NCBI RefSeq assembly: GCF_020882245.1 | Contig: NC_083599.1 | Location: forward strand, 66,075,745-66,139,744 | Direction: 5' to 3' | Length of the DNA: 64,000 nucleotides | From: Rhopalosiphum padi | Taxonomy: Eukaryota > Arthropoda > Insecta > Hemiptera > Aphididae | Part shown: in pieces, positions 33,071 to 43,790 of the stretch | Layout of the letters: each line of letters starts with the position of its first letter | How positions within the stretch are numbered: position 1 is the stretch's first letter | Translations under genes and position numbers: made by a program | The notes under the pieces: model-generated | Told to the model about the DNA's origin: nothing | The model's input: only the letters and a program-made list of their open reading frames with translations | Database searches by the model: none

Positions 33071-34864
33071 ATGCCGAACTATTATAAACGAACACCCGGC
33101 AGTCGTACTTACCGAAATTTTTCTGAAGAAACTTTAGATAATGCATTGAACGAAATCCGAAATTATAGATTGACTTACCGACAGGCTTCTGATAAGTATG
33201 GAATACCAATAAGCACTTTAAGTAGGAAAAAAAACCAACTAAATCTTAATCCCCACGGTGGCCAAACAGCTTTAACTTCCACTGAAGAAGGTAATATTGT
33301 AGAAACAATATTATTTGCATCTGATTGGGGTTACCCTTTTGATAGGGAAGAAGTTAAGAGATTGATCAAGTCATACTTAGATCGTTCCGGCCGAAAAATA
33401 AAAATATTTAAAAACAATAAACCTGGCGATGATTGGTACACACGTTTTGTATCCAGACATTCTGGTCTTTTGAAACCTAGACTTTCCGAGAATATCAAAA
33501 GATCACGAGCTGCTGTCTCAAGAACTACTATCAATGAATATTTTAATAACCTTGAATTAAGTTTAGAAAATGTACCACCGCAAAACATCATTAACTACGA
33601 TGAGACAAATTTTATAGATGATCCGGGTAGAACAAAAGTTTTAGTGAGAAAAAAAAATAAACATGCTGATTCAATTATGGATTCTACAAAGTCTGCTACA
33701 TCGGTTATGTTTGCTATCGATGCATCTGGTGTTATGCTTCCTCCATATGTTGTATACAAATCCCTCCAGATGTGGGAACCTTGGACATTAGGAGGGCCAG
33801 AAGGGTGCAGATACAACAGATCACCCTCTGGGTGGTTTGATCAACCAATATTTGAAGAATGGTTTCAAACTTTAGTTATTCCACATTGCCGTCGTTTGGT
33901 TGGAACTAAAGTTATTATTGGAGACAACTTGGCAAGTCACATTTCGGTGAATATTGTTAAGCTCTGTAAGCAACATGATATTAAATTTATATTTCTGCCC
34001 CCAAACAGCACACACCTGACTCAACCATTGGATGTGTGTTGTTTTCGGCCTATGAAAATAGCATGGCGTAAAGTTTTGAAGATGCATAAATTAAAAAGAA
34101 AAGGACCACTTACAAAAGATGTGTTTCCAAGTATACTAAAAAAAACATTAGAAAAACTTGAAATTTCTCAATCTGATAATATTAAATCTGGATTTAAAGC
34201 TACTGGCATATACCCGTTAGACCGAGAAAAGGTATTAAATAAATTACCAGACGATCCAAACTCATCCACAAGCTCTTCTATTATTCCACAAGTACTTCAC
34301 GATTTATTTAAAGAAACAAGATTTGGTTCTAACGATGGACCAGCAAAGAAATGCAGAAGAAAAAGATTTAATATAGAGCCAGGTCGGAGTGTAACCGAAG
34401 CTAATATGTTTAATGAAGAAGAAGTCCGAGACACAGAAGGTTATAATGAAGAAGAATTAAACACAGATACCACTGAAATTAACACTAATGTGACTGAACT
34501 AAATAAAAATAATGAAAATAACTATGAGACTGAAGAAATTTATGAGACTGAAGAAATTAATGAGACTGAAGAAATTAATGAGACTGAAAAAAATGATGAG
34601 ACTGTAAATATTAATAACCTAATAATTGATGATTTTGTTAAGGTAAAATTTGAAACTGTAAGAGGCAACTTTGAAGAATATGTAGGACAAATTACTGAAA
34701 TAGAGGAGGATAATTTACTGTGCCGGTTCCTTAGAAAGAGCCAAAGTATGAGAGGATGTTTTTCTTTTCCTTTCATAATAGATGAAGCATATGTTGGAAA
34801 AGACCAAGTTATAAAAAAATTAAAGGTCATAAAAGAAAGAAGAGGCAACTATCAGTTTGAATAA
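33071..34864 (+). CDS. Pogo/jerky-type DDE transposase, intact (597 aa)
   Basis: The ATG at 33071 opens MPNYYKRTPGSRTYRNFSEE, the usual start of insect pogo-like proteins, and directly abuts a copy of GGTGACTTGGAAC. A psq-type helix-turn-helix follows (ASDKYGIPISTLSRK), then a CENP-B-like DNA-binding region with GDDWYTRFVSRH. The DDE core has NYDETNF, IIGDNLASH and PPNSTHLTQPLDVCC, giving the three catalytic Asp residues. The C-terminal third has a Glu/Thr-rich stretch with repeats of ETEEIN (34525-34605) and ends in a small folded segment. It would cut and paste its element in the nucleus. No stop or shift is seen. An upstream acceptor-like TTTTTCAG at 33019-33026 suggests a leader intron. 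Confidence 0.88.
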   Translation: MPNYYKRTPGSRTYRNFSEETLDNALNEIRNYRLTYRQASDKYGIPISTLSRKKNQLNLNPHGGQTALTSTEEGNIVETILFASDWGYPFDREEVKRLIKSYLDRSGRKIKIFKNNKPGDDWYTRFVSRHSGLLKPRLSENIKRSRAAVSRTTINEYFNNLELSLENVPPQNIINYDETNFIDDPGRTKVLVRKKNKHADSIMDSTKSATSVMFAIDASGVMLPPYVVYKSLQMWEPWTLGGPEGCRYNRSPSGWFDQPIFEEWFQTLVIPHCRRLVGTKVIIGDNLASHISVNIVKLCKQHDIKFIFLPPNSTHLTQPLDVCCFRPMKIAWRKVLKMHKLKRKGPLTKDVFPSILKKTLEKLEISQSDNIKSGFKATGIYPLDREKVLNKLPDDPNSSTSSSIIPQVLHDLFKETRFGSNDGPAKKCRRKRFNIEPGRSVTEANMFNEEEVRDTEGYNEEELNTDTTEINTNVTELNKNNENNYETEEIYETEEINETEEINETEKNDETVNINNLIIDDFVKVKFETVRGNFEEYVGQITEIEEDNLLCRFLRKSQSMRGCFSFPFIIDEAYVGKDQVIKKLKVIKERRGNYQFE

Positions 34865-34929
34865 AAATTAGTTCCTTATCTACTGTAAAAATTTAAATTG
34901 TTAAGTTTTAAAATCAATAACATTAATTT

Positions 34930-35447
34930 TTGGTTACCTATTGTTAAATTGTTTTTTGTTATAAATATTAAATTGTAAGGTTCAAAAAAGAAATACTTAT
35001 GTTGTATCTATTGTTTTACAAGTCAGTTTAAACTGTTTTATTTTTTGTTGTATATAAAGTTTAATTTTATTAATATGTTTGTTAAATTTATTTTGTGAGC
35101 AAAGACTGCAACTTATAAGAAAAAGTATTATTTTGTAATAAACAGTTTTAAAAAAATGTTAAATTGTTTTTAAATTAATAAAAATATGGTTTTTGGTTAT
35201 TGTTATATTGTTTTTTGTTATAAATATTAAATTTTAAGGTTCAAAAAAGAAATACTTATGTTGTATCTATTGTTTTACAAGTCAGTTTAAACTGTTTTAT
35301 TTTTTGTTGTATATAAAGTTTAATTTTATTAATATGTTTGTTAAATTTATTTTGTGAGCAAAGACTGCAACTTATAAGAAAAAGTATTATTTTGTAATAA
35401 ACAGTTTTAAAAAAATGTTAAATTGTTTTTAAATTAATAAAAATATG
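34930..35447 (+). repeat. Tandem duplication of the 3' region, 259-bp unit
   Basis: The unit with GGTTCAAAAAAGAAATACTT recurs at 34979 and 35238 with very few differences, and both copies end near TTAAAAAAATGTTAAATTG. Each carries an AATAAA-like signal (GTAATAAACAG). The duplication lies within the pogo element's 3' arm, after the transposase stop at 34864. Confidence 0.9.
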
Positions 35448-35754
35448 GTTTTAAACACTTTTTTTTTTTTAAAAATAATTGTAGAGTTCCAAGTGACCTT
35501 CCACAAATCATTAAATGCAATCTGCATTTGAAAAAATGTATGTTCCAAGTCACCCAACACCCCAGGTGACTTGGAACAAGCACTTTTTATTTTTTTTTTA
35601 TCTTAATTTACTCAAAAACTTTATTTTTTTTTTACTTAATCTATTCCTTGGAGGTGTGCGACACTGCATGATTTTTTACAGAACCTAATTATCAATAATG
35701 AATGTATTACAGTAGTTAAAAGGTCAAAATCGTTCCAAGTCACCCTGATTGACG

Positions 35755-35996
35755 GAATTTAATATTTTTCCGAGTTCTTCATACCCGATATCACCGTATT
35801 CTATAGCTATTCGATGGTAATTACGCTCCAGCCACTTGTTGGTTTTTTGACTCTTATTGTCCTGCATTGAGTTTGAATGTTTAAAAATCCAGTGCTGGGT
35901 CGCCCATGTTTCTGTGTCTACTATAGACATTTCTTTAATCATGTATTTATTGTTGACGCCAAGTACACATTGCATGTCCAAGATGGCCGAAGACAT
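35755..35996 (-). pseudogene. Polinton small protein, 5' part, split by a pogo element
   Basis: The minus-strand frame begins MSSAILDMQCVLGVNNKYMI and includes a WATQHWIF segment and YEELGKILNS, after which the pogo element begins. The formal stop at 35724 lies inside the transposon. The ATG overlaps the end of the upstream ORF (35996), typical of the packed Polinton block. The rest of the gene is at 32676-32428. Function unknown. Confidence 0.55.
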
Positions 35997-36346
35997 TATG
36001 GCTTGTCTTTATAATAAGTTTCAATAGTATTTAGTTGACTGAGTATAGCTGGTATTATGTTTTTCAATCCTTCTATACTTTCTTTGATTGATTTTAATGA
36101 TACTTCACCTCTTGTCATATGCTCAGTTATTTGTATACATGCCAATTGTGTCGCTTCTACTTGTTCTTCTTGAATTTGTACAGATTTATGGTTTTCTTCG
36201 AGTAAATGCTCGATTTTATCTAATTTAGACAAAAACGATTTGTTCGACTGTTCAAGGTTTGAAATAATTTTGTTTGTTTCACTAGACTGAGAACTACCAA
36301 ACACGTTCATGTCTATAACTCGACTGACACTATTTTCTAATGTCAC
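35996..36346 (-). CDS. Polinton small coiled-coil protein (116 aa)
   Basis: The ORF begins MTLENSVSRVIDMNVFGSSQ, and most of residues 25-105 is a predicted helical heptad pattern (NKIISNLEQSNKSFLSKLDK and similar). It overlaps the integrase stop by 17 bases and touches the next ORF, so it belongs to the same minus-strand block. I recognise no enzyme motif. It could be a structural or scaffold component; that is inference from context. Confidence 0.5.
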   Translation of the reverse strand: MTLENSVSRVIDMNVFGSSQSSETNKIISNLEQSNKSFLSKLDKIEHLLEENHKSVQIQEEQVEATQLACIQITEHMTRGEVSLKSIKESIEGLKNIIPAILSQLNTIETYYKDKP

Positions 36347-37238
36347 ATGTATTTATCCAACTATTGTGTGTATTATCGAACCCGAGCCATTTCACAAAAA
36401 TTTGCTTCCCCTTCTTGCGTATAATTTTCTCTACTAAAAAGTCATTTGGATAATTTGTTTTCGATATTTCCTCTGAATAGAAGCAGCCAGCAATCGGTTT
36501 TCCACTATAATCTTGTAGCTGATAAGTAGCAGGTAATGTGTTGTTGATTTTAACAATTTTAAATATTTCTGTAGACCAGCTCGATAAATAACCTTTTGTA
36601 AACACACCTTTATATGTGCTAATACGGACGTTATCGCCTATGTTAAATTTATTTTTTCCATCAATAATTTTTCGTTGCTTTATTTCCACTGACGTAGGAT
36701 TAGCATCAGCTTGCACTGGTGTCATTCCTATTGTCCTATGTTTTGAATTATTATATTCGTTAATCAATGAAGGTAAAATAGAAATCCATTCATGCGAACC
36801 TCGTGCCGTAAATTCTCTAAACATTTTTTCTTTCAATGTGCGGTTGAAACGTTCCACAATACACGCTTTCATAGTACTATAAGTCGAATATTTATGTATG
36901 TAGTGCTTCTTCATCAACGCGTCAAATGTAGAATTGTAAAATTCTTTACCATTATCGAGCTGTAATAGCTTTGGTGTGCGTTTATGCAGTATTTTAGACA
37001 TTGAGCTGGAAACTTCTTTAGCAGTTTTAGACTTTAACGGTATCGCCCAAGCAAACTTTGTAAAACAATCAATGACAAATAGAATATATTTATAGCCTTT
37101 ATTTTTTTTCGAATATGGTATCATTTCGACCAAGTCAGCTTGCCATAGGTCGTTTTTGCCATAAACATTAACTCTACGCCGTGTATAATTTTTTCTAGCC
37201 GGTTTGTGTAGTTCGATAGCGATTTCACGTTTAGACAT
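36330..37238 (-). CDS. INT: Polinton integrase with chromodomain (302 aa)
   Basis: A retroviral-type integrase core shows WQADLVEM (first Asp), LLQLDNGKEF (second Asp) and VERFNRTLKEKM (Glu), followed by an SH3-like stretch (FNIGDNVRISTYKGVF). The C-terminal 45 residues form a chromodomain (LVEKIIRKKGKQIFVKWLGF). It would join the element's ends to chromosomal DNA. The N-terminal zinc-binding part usual in longer relatives is short or absent: the ORF starts only about 30 residues before the first catalytic Asp. It overlaps the preceding gene by 8 bp and the following one by 17 bp. No internal stop. Confidence 0.88.
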   Translation of the reverse strand: MSKREIAIELHKPARKNYTRRRVNVYGKNDLWQADLVEMIPYSKKNKGYKYILFVIDCFTKFAWAIPLKSKTAKEVSSSMSKILHKRTPKLLQLDNGKEFYNSTFDALMKKHYIHKYSTYSTMKACIVERFNRTLKEKMFREFTARGSHEWISILPSLINEYNNSKHRTIGMTPVQADANPTSVEIKQRKIIDGKNKFNIGDNVRISTYKGVFTKGYLSSWSTEIFKIVKINNTLPATYQLQDYSGKPIAGCFYSEEISKTNYPNDFLVEKIIRKKGKQIFVKWLGFDNTHNSWINTCDIRK

Positions 37239-37959
37239 TTGGAATATGTTTTATTAACCCTGCTTCACGCAGTTCTTCAAAAATCGAGAGTATTTCGTTG
37301 GAAACGCCTGTATTACCAGCTGCTTTTGACGCCAGTAGTAACTGCAATCGCTCGACTAACTCGTTGGGGTCGTTCCAGTAAACTAAATTATGTTTTTGTA
37401 ATTTCATAGATAGCCCACTTCCAGATGGAAACAGATTTTGTATTATATCATGATATTTATTTCCACCTTTTTTAATTTTTTTCTCGTTTGCTGTTAGGTG
37501 GGCCGATGTTTGAATTAATATAGACTTATATGCTTCTAAATCGTTTTTGGTGTATAATTTTGGAGATTTCGAAAATATTAAATTACCTAGTCCTTGTGTT
37601 AGTGGGTATGAAGTATCCTCAATATTCAACGTATTATCGATGAATTTAATTTCTTTTTTACCTAAATGTACATTCCCACTTGTGTGTATTTTGGGGCCGT
37701 ACGTCTTGTCTATATCGTAAGATTTAAACCAGTCGTTTATTTCAAAATCTTGAAAATCTTGAATAAACTTGTCCTCTGAGGGCGGCAATGGCAAAGGCTT
37801 ATATTTTTTTATTTCGTTCAATGGTTCGATTATCGGGCCTAGAGTTTCCGATACTAGTGAATGAATATCTGCTTTTCCGTGTTTTAATGCTATATACTTG
37901 TGTTTAATATTTTCTTTGGCTTTAATCAGATCGCCGAGTACTTCACCATCAGCATACAT
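37231..37959 (-). CDS. Conserved Polinton protein of unknown function (242 aa)
   Basis: Features: an N-terminal helix with IKHKYIALKHGKAD, a TLGPIIEPLNEIKKY segment, a YGPKIH...VHLGKKEIKF region, a GLGNLIFSKSPKLYTKNDLE segment, then NDPNELVERLQLLLASKAAG and NEILSIFEELREAGLI. This layout is familiar from Polinton gene sets of insects and other animals, always next to integrase or ATPase. Its role is not established; I suspect a virion or packaging function. It overlaps the integrase start by 8 bp and lies 35 bp from the ATPase stop. Confidence 0.65.
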   Translation of the reverse strand: MYADGEVLGDLIKAKENIKHKYIALKHGKADIHSLVSETLGPIIEPLNEIKKYKPLPLPPSEDKFIQDFQDFEINDWFKSYDIDKTYGPKIHTSGNVHLGKKEIKFIDNTLNIEDTSYPLTQGLGNLIFSKSPKLYTKNDLEAYKSILIQTSAHLTANEKKIKKGGNKYHDIIQNLFPSGSGLSMKLQKHNLVYWNDPNELVERLQLLLASKAAGNTGVSNEILSIFEELREAGLIKHIPNV

Positions 37960-37994
37960 GTTTGCAAATGATGGATTTTCATAAAAACAGCTAC

Positions 37995-38474
37995 TTATAT
38001 AACGACAAATGTATCGAATCCATGACGATATCGCCCGTTGTCACGTTCAAAGTCTTTGTTTATTACGATAAACTCGAATCTCCCCTTACGCCAACACGAT
38101 GTGCAAAAATTTTTAAACTCAAAGTATGTCATATCACCGGAGCAATGCTCATTATATACGTGCTTTAAATTGGTTTCATCTTGTTTAAATAATACAATAA
38201 AATTAGCGTTATCACGTAAAAGTTGTTTTGGTACTTTTGAATAACTCTGAGCCAGGTAACATACATCTATTAAATTATGTCGACCTCTGGAGAAGTAAGT
38301 TCTTGCAATCTTTTGGTTTTCCGAAATAATATCGTCAAAAACAAACACGGAGTTTGGTAAAACTTTTTCAGGTTCGATAACTTGTTCGTTTTCATAGAAT
38401 TTAAATAATCCAACATCAGTGTCCGATAAAATATCACTCACATGATTACATGATAATACACCGTATTCAAACAC
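37995..38474 (-). pseudogene. ATP: Polinton packaging ATPase (FtsK/A32-like), N-terminus missing
   Basis: The 159-residue ORF contains the Walker B strand VFVFDDI, an RTYFSRGRHNLIDVCYLAQS segment (a sensor-like region after Walker B), LLRDNANFIVLFKQDETNLK, and a C-terminal KGRFEFIVINKDFERDNGRY segment. These belong to the DNA-packaging ATPase of Polintons. No Walker A (GxxGxGK[ST]) precedes them: only about 14 more codons in frame are open before stops, and the capsid gene starts divergently 43 bp away. The gene is therefore truncated at its 5' end or its first exon is lost. Confidence 0.75.
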
Positions 38475-38517
38475 GGTTTTTTCATATAACGATGAAATTA
38501 GAATAAATATCCAAAAT

Positions 38518-38599
38518 ATGGATTCTTACACTTTGCCGTGTGAGAGTTTCATTTACATTGAAGGAAAGGTACAAAAACCTACCGATGCTGCTGGAGACG
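38518..38599 (+). pseudogene. Polinton capsid gene, 5' piece
   Basis: The ATG at 38518 starts MDSYTLPCESFIYIEGK, the typical beginning of insect Polinton double jelly-roll proteins. After 27 codons the frame enters the hAT at 38600. The remaining gene lies at 42755-43790, and its frame is consistent with continuation across the 8-bp target duplication. Expression upstream would be from the short divergent region shared with the ATPase. Confidence 0.7.
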
Positions 38600-41500
38600 C
38601 AGTGGCGCAACTAGGGGGGGGCTAGGGGGGGCTTAGTCCCCCCTGGCTATGGTTTAGCCCCCCCAAAAATATCCTTTATTAATTTTAAATATTACACGTA
38701 AAATTGTATTTTGTCACTTGGAAAAAAAGAAATGAATATTTTAAATCTCGAAAAGTTTTCAAGTAAAATAGATAAGAGATAACGATTATGTTTGATAAAA
38801 TATATTGAGTGAAAAATATCTATTTTTAGACAGGGACTGTGGGTTTTATATTATTTTGTGATATTTAGGATTGCATTGATAAGCTTTGTCGTACTGTCAT
38901 CTGTCTTGTAATTGAGGTTGGAATATTGAAGAATATTTACAATTATAAAACGTTACGCCTCTGTATTTTTCAGTTATTGTTATTACTTATTTCTTATTAG
39001 TTTTGTGAATTTATTGCTATACGATATTAAGATGAACAATAAAGTTTTTAATATTTTCAATATTAATAAAAAAAAAAATGATGAATGCGTAGTGCCCGTA
39101 GTGGTCAAAGAAACTTCCATAGTAGAAGCTGAAGAGCCCGTAATAGCACAGAAAATACAGCCGAATAGCCCTAATGATTTAGGTGATATTCACACCGGGC
39201 CATACCGACCAATATTACAGGTAAGTTATTCATTATTAAATAATTTTAAAAATTGTGTATATTTAACTTCTATTTTTTTTTTGTTATTTTTGCATGTCAT
39301 TAATGCCTTAATATATAAATACCTACAACATTTATCATAAATAGCCTAACTATTTTAATATAAAATAGGTATATAGCAACAAAAACCTTTAGGTGTAGGT
39401 ATGTAAATATTTTTTATAATAAATGAGTACCTATGAACCTACTTCCCTTTTGCTTAAATCATAATAGTATTTTGCCATTTTGGTAAGTACTTTGTTAACT
39501 TAAGACTTGTAATAAAATGCATTATTATTCAATTATGTTGCTACCTGACACTTAAATTTTAAATTTTGTTTAGGTGTATCCAAAAACCAAACATGGAACT
39601 CAAAACAGAAGTTTTAGTGCTTCATGGTATGATCACTTTCCATGGATTGAGTACAGTATCGAGAGTAATGCAATTTATTGTTATGTGTGCCGTATATTTG
39701 GTAATGAGACTTCAGAGGATACATTTGTCAAAATAGGATTCAACAATTGGAAAAAGGTAAATTTTAAACTGTTTTTAACTAAGTTTATTATTGTATTAAT
39801 TTTGAAATGTGTAAAAGATTACATAGGAGAATATTTCTAAAAATCTGATGCTTTTAAACTTTTTATTTTTACATAGGTGGTGTAATAGAGTGTACATTTT
39901 TTCATACTGTATTATATATTTGTATATAGCCTAGTCATTTGTGAACAGTTATTAGTAGGTAAATATAGACATTAATTATTTTTATTTACAGCTTAGTGGC
40001 TCTAAAGGGAAAGGATCAAAATCAAAATTACAACTTCATGGCAGTTCTAATCACCATTTGGTATGTTCAGCAAAATGGTTTGCTCTTAAACAAACAAAAA
40101 AGTCAGGTTCTGTTCACACTAGCTTAGAAACTGCAAACCGAGAACAAATTTCTATAAACCGTGAATATTTGAAAATATTAATAGATATTGTATTATATTT
40201 ATCTAGACAAGGTCTAGCTTTCCGCGGTCATGATGAAAAAGAACTGTCTACTAATCAAGGTATATATAAAAAATATGTATGTATCTTATTAAAAATATGT
40301 AAAACATTTAATAAACATACATACTATAATTATTATTTTTCAAAATTAAACAATATTATAATATTGGTAAAATATAAAAGTTTTTGTAATTTTCAGGTAA
40401 TTTTTTAGAAACATGTAAATTAATAGCTAAACATAACACAGACTTTTTCAAAAAATATGAAACACCTATTAATTATACAAGTTGGGCAATTCAAAATCAA
40501 ATTGTTCAACTATGCGCAGATAATGTAATTTCAACTATAAGCACTGATATAAAGAAATGTGGTTTTTTTTCTATAATGTGTGATGAAGCCAGGTAATAAA
40601 CCATACCTGAGTTACTAACTACCTAATGTTATTAGCTCATATTTTTTATAATAAAATATATCTTTTTAGAAGTTTTAAAGAAGAACAAATGGCATTGTGC
40701 GTTCGATATACCAATCATTTTCAAATCTTTGAACGTTTTTTGGGTTTCATCAATGTTTCTGAAAATCAAAATTCAGAATCGTTGACATCAGCAATTGTTT
40801 GTTTTCTCAAAAAATATAACTTAATTGATGTTCCCATAATTGCTCAATCATATGACGGAGCAAGTGTTATGTCTGGGAAACATGGTGGTGTTCAAAAAAA
40901 AATTCAAGAAAAGTATCCATATGCAATCTATACACATTGTATGGCACACAGAACAAATTTAGTTGTAATAGATATGTGCATGTCAGTTAATGTAAATATG
41001 AAATATAAATACATTTTAGTTATGTTTACAATTTTACAGTATTTATAAATCATTTTTAATTTATTTCTAGGAAGCTAAAAGTCTATTTAATACTTTAGAG
41101 GCAGTATATGTACATTTTGCTATGCCTACTACCAACTATAAATTTCTAGAAATTAAAAATAAACTCAAGATTAAGAACAAAAGTATAACTCGAATAAGTG
41201 ACACACGTTGGTCTTGTCGTTATCATAATTGTAAAGTAATTATGGAAAATTATCCTGCTCTAATTGAAGTTCTTAATGAAGAAATTGAAGATAACAATGA
41301 TAGAGATGTGGCACAAGCTAAAGGTTAAATTAAACTGAAAATAATAAATAATTTTAATCATACACAATAAAATATAAAATGTATTATTTTTAGGAATTTT
41401 ATCATTACTTCAGGAACCAGGATTTGTGGTTCATCTATTTGTTTTGTATGAAATTTTACTTGTAGTAAACATTCTGAGTAATAGATTACAAGAAAAAACC

Positions 41501-42754
41501 GCCACTCTAGGACAAGCAGCTCAAATAATTCATTCTGTAATACAAAGTCTAAAAGATTATCGAAATGATGATAAATTTTTGGTTATTTGGAATCAAATAA
41601 ATGAATTTGCCAAAAAGCATCAAGTTTCGATTGAGAAACCTACAATTGGTAATAACTAATTTGTATTTTTTCAAATTATATTACTTTCTAATTGTAAAAA
41701 TATCAATGTTATAATTAGTAATTTATATTCATTCTAATTTTAGGTCTTGGGTCGAAAAGAAGAAGAGTTGAAAGTACACGTTTGTCAAATTTTTATGTAA
41801 CTTCTACAACTAGTGCTCAACAAGAAGTTTCTGCTCAAGTAACAAATGAAGCATTTTGGCGAATCAAATATTATGCTGTGCTTGATTCTGTTATAGAAAA
41901 TCTTATTCGTCGTTTTTCTGATCAAAGTTTAGAGCTTGCTCAGTCCGTCGACAATTTTTTTCTGCTTGATTTTAAAGAAAGCAAATTATTCATTAACCAT
42001 TATAAAGTAAGAATACATCATCTTTCAATAAAATCTCTAAACAATGAATATTATGATTATATGCTTTAATTTATATTTTTTTACTACTGTATTATAGGAT
42101 CTGTTTCAAATTGATACTGATACATTAATGGCGGAAATGACTGTTGCAAAAAATGCTTTTCAAACTGTGTATCAAGATCAGGTATTAGGTGATCCAGAGC
42201 AAATGAAAAGTATCATAAATGAAGCTACTTTTCCAAATCTATACAAACTCCTTGGTGTTGCATATACTTTGCCAATAAGTAGTGCAACTTGTGAAAGGTC
42301 ATTTTCTGCGATGAGGCGAGTCAAAACATGGTTACGGTCTACTATGATACAAGAACGGTTTTCAAATTTATCTATCATTCATATTGAGAGAGACATATCA
42401 AACAATATTAACAGTGAAGACATTTTAAACGATTTTTCAAGTGCTAACAATAGAAAAATACCGTTAATTTATTAAAATGTTACCTACTATAAAAAGTTGA
42501 CTTGTTTTCTTTTTTCTTACTCTCATATTAGAGGTAAACAAATTTAGTTATAATAATAATTAATATTACATTTTTAAGAAACTAGTAAGATACTAATTAC
42601 TAGTGGTTGCTATAAAATGTTGAGTAGAGTATACCATTTTTATGATGGTATTTATGGACTAGGGGGGGATGGCACCCCATGGGATATTTTAAGTTCATAG
42701 GTTTGTTAGGAGGGCTGTAGCCCCCCCATAATTTTAACCCTAGTTGCGCCTATG
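38600..42754 (+). mobile_element. Autonomous-looking hAT element, 4155 bp
   Basis: The left end is CAGTGGCGCAACTAGGG and the right end, inverted, CATAGGCGCAACTAGGG (15 of 17 matching). The exact 8-bp TSD is TGGAGACG (38592-38599 and 42755-42762). Both arms hold G/C homopolymer blocks (GGGGGGG and CCCCCCC). It carries one nine-exon transposase gene with consistent phases. It disrupts the Polinton capsid gene. Confidence 0.93.
39032..42475 (+). CDS. hAT transposase (ZMYM1/DUF4371 type), nine exons, 768 aa
   Basis: Exons: 39032-39220, 39574-39756, 39992-40259, 40397-40592, 40670-40991, 41071-41323, 41394-41648, 41744-42006 and 42098-42475. Their summed length is a multiple of three and every junction is GT-AG with matching phase. 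Order: a Lys/Asn-rich start, a TTF-type zinc-finger segment (FPWIEYSIESNAIYCYVCRI), a DUF4371 region (LSRQGLAFRGHDE), IMCDEA (first Asp), QSYDGASVMSG (second Asp), THCMAHRTNLVV (CxxH), DTRWSCRY, and SATCERSFSAMRRVKTWL (Glu, hAT dimerisation region). It cuts and pastes its own element. No stop or shift is seen, so it could be active. It belongs to the same broad clade as the protein at 55011. Confidence 0.88.
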
Positions 42755-43790
42755 TGGAGACGTACGTTTTTCAAATAATGGATTGGCATTTTTATTCTCT
42801 GAGATGCGATATGAAATAAATGGAATAGAGATACAAAAATTAAAATCACCCGGAGTGTCGTCTTGCTTGAAAGCGTTCTGCTCCTATACTCCAAATGAAA
42901 TGAATACATTAGACAACTGTGCTTGGGACTCGGTAATGGACGGTGAAGATAATAAAAATTTTATGACCGGCAATGTATTTACCGGATGCATACCTCTAAA
43001 ACATTTATTCGGATTTTGTGAAGATTATAAAAAAATTTTACTCAATTGCAATCAACAACTAATTTTAAATCGTTCGTCTACTGATTTGGATGCAATACGT
43101 GTTGTGGATGCCGGAGCCACCGAACACGTTGAGAAAAATAAAAAAATTACAATTGAACTGACTAAGGTGACTTGGAAGATGCCTATTATCAAAGTCAGTG
43201 ATAAAGAAAAATTAAAGTTATTGAAAGTATTAGATTCTCGTAAAACACTATCGTGTGCGTTCAGAACCTGGGATCTATGCGAGTATCCAGTACTCCCTAG
43301 AAATACATCGCATTCGTGGACTGTTAAGTCTAGCACTTTGCTCGAAAAACCTAGATTTGTTTTGTTCGGATTACAAACAGGTAGAAAAAACAATATCGAA
43401 ACTGACGCTGGTCGATTTGATCACTGTCAACTAAAAAATCTTATGGTACACTTAAACTCTGAAGTGTATCCATATGAAGACTTTCGAGCTGATTTTAAAA
43501 ATAATACCACCAGCATACTTTACAAAGCTTATACAGACTTTCAATAATCGTATTACGAAAGAGATTATTGTGAACCATTGTTATCAAAACATGTTTTTCA
43601 AACTTATACTCCAATCGTCGTTGTTGATTTGTCGTACCAGAATGATAACGTTAAATCATCGACCGTAGACCTACGAATAGACTTTGAAACGGACACAGTT
43701 ATTCCAGAAAAGACTGCAGCTTATTGTTTAATACTACATGATCAGATTATAACTTACAATCCGTTTAGTGGAGATGTTAGAAAATTGTAA
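42755..43790 (+). pseudogene. MCP: Polinton major capsid protein (double jelly-roll type), 3' piece with one stop
   Basis: After the hAT the frame resumes with FLFSEMRYEINGIEIQK, LKHLFGFCEDYKKILLNCNQ, WKMPIIKVSDKEK, AFRTWDLCEYPVL and PRFVLFGLQTGRKN. These are characteristic of the double jelly-roll capsid proteins of insect Polintons. A TAA at 43545-43547 interrupts it, and the same frame continues with PIVVVDLSYQNDNVKSSTVD to a final stop at 43788-43790. So the gene suffers a 4.2-kb insertion and one nonsense codon. It ends tail to tail with the next minus-strand gene, with AATAAA-type signals near 43870. The capsid role is inferred from family resemblance. Confidence 0.7.

Larger units (their letters stand above)
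32674..35744 (+). mobile_element. Pogo-family DNA transposon, about 3.07 kb
   Basis: The boundaries are marked by GGTGACTTGGAAC motifs: 32674 (variant), 32692, and inverted at 35732-35744. Further copies sit at 33058, 35542 (inverted), 35565 and 35486 (inverted variant). A TA duplication at the exact edges is not clear, so the ends are accurate only to about 15 bp. One intact transposase gene lies inside, followed by a duplicated 3' region. The insertion interrupts a Polinton gene. Confidence 0.7.

Noticed and set aside
35724..35754. C-terminal residues of the small Polinton protein in this stretch
   Set aside because: They come from translating the pogo element's terminal repeat, not from the Polinton gene.
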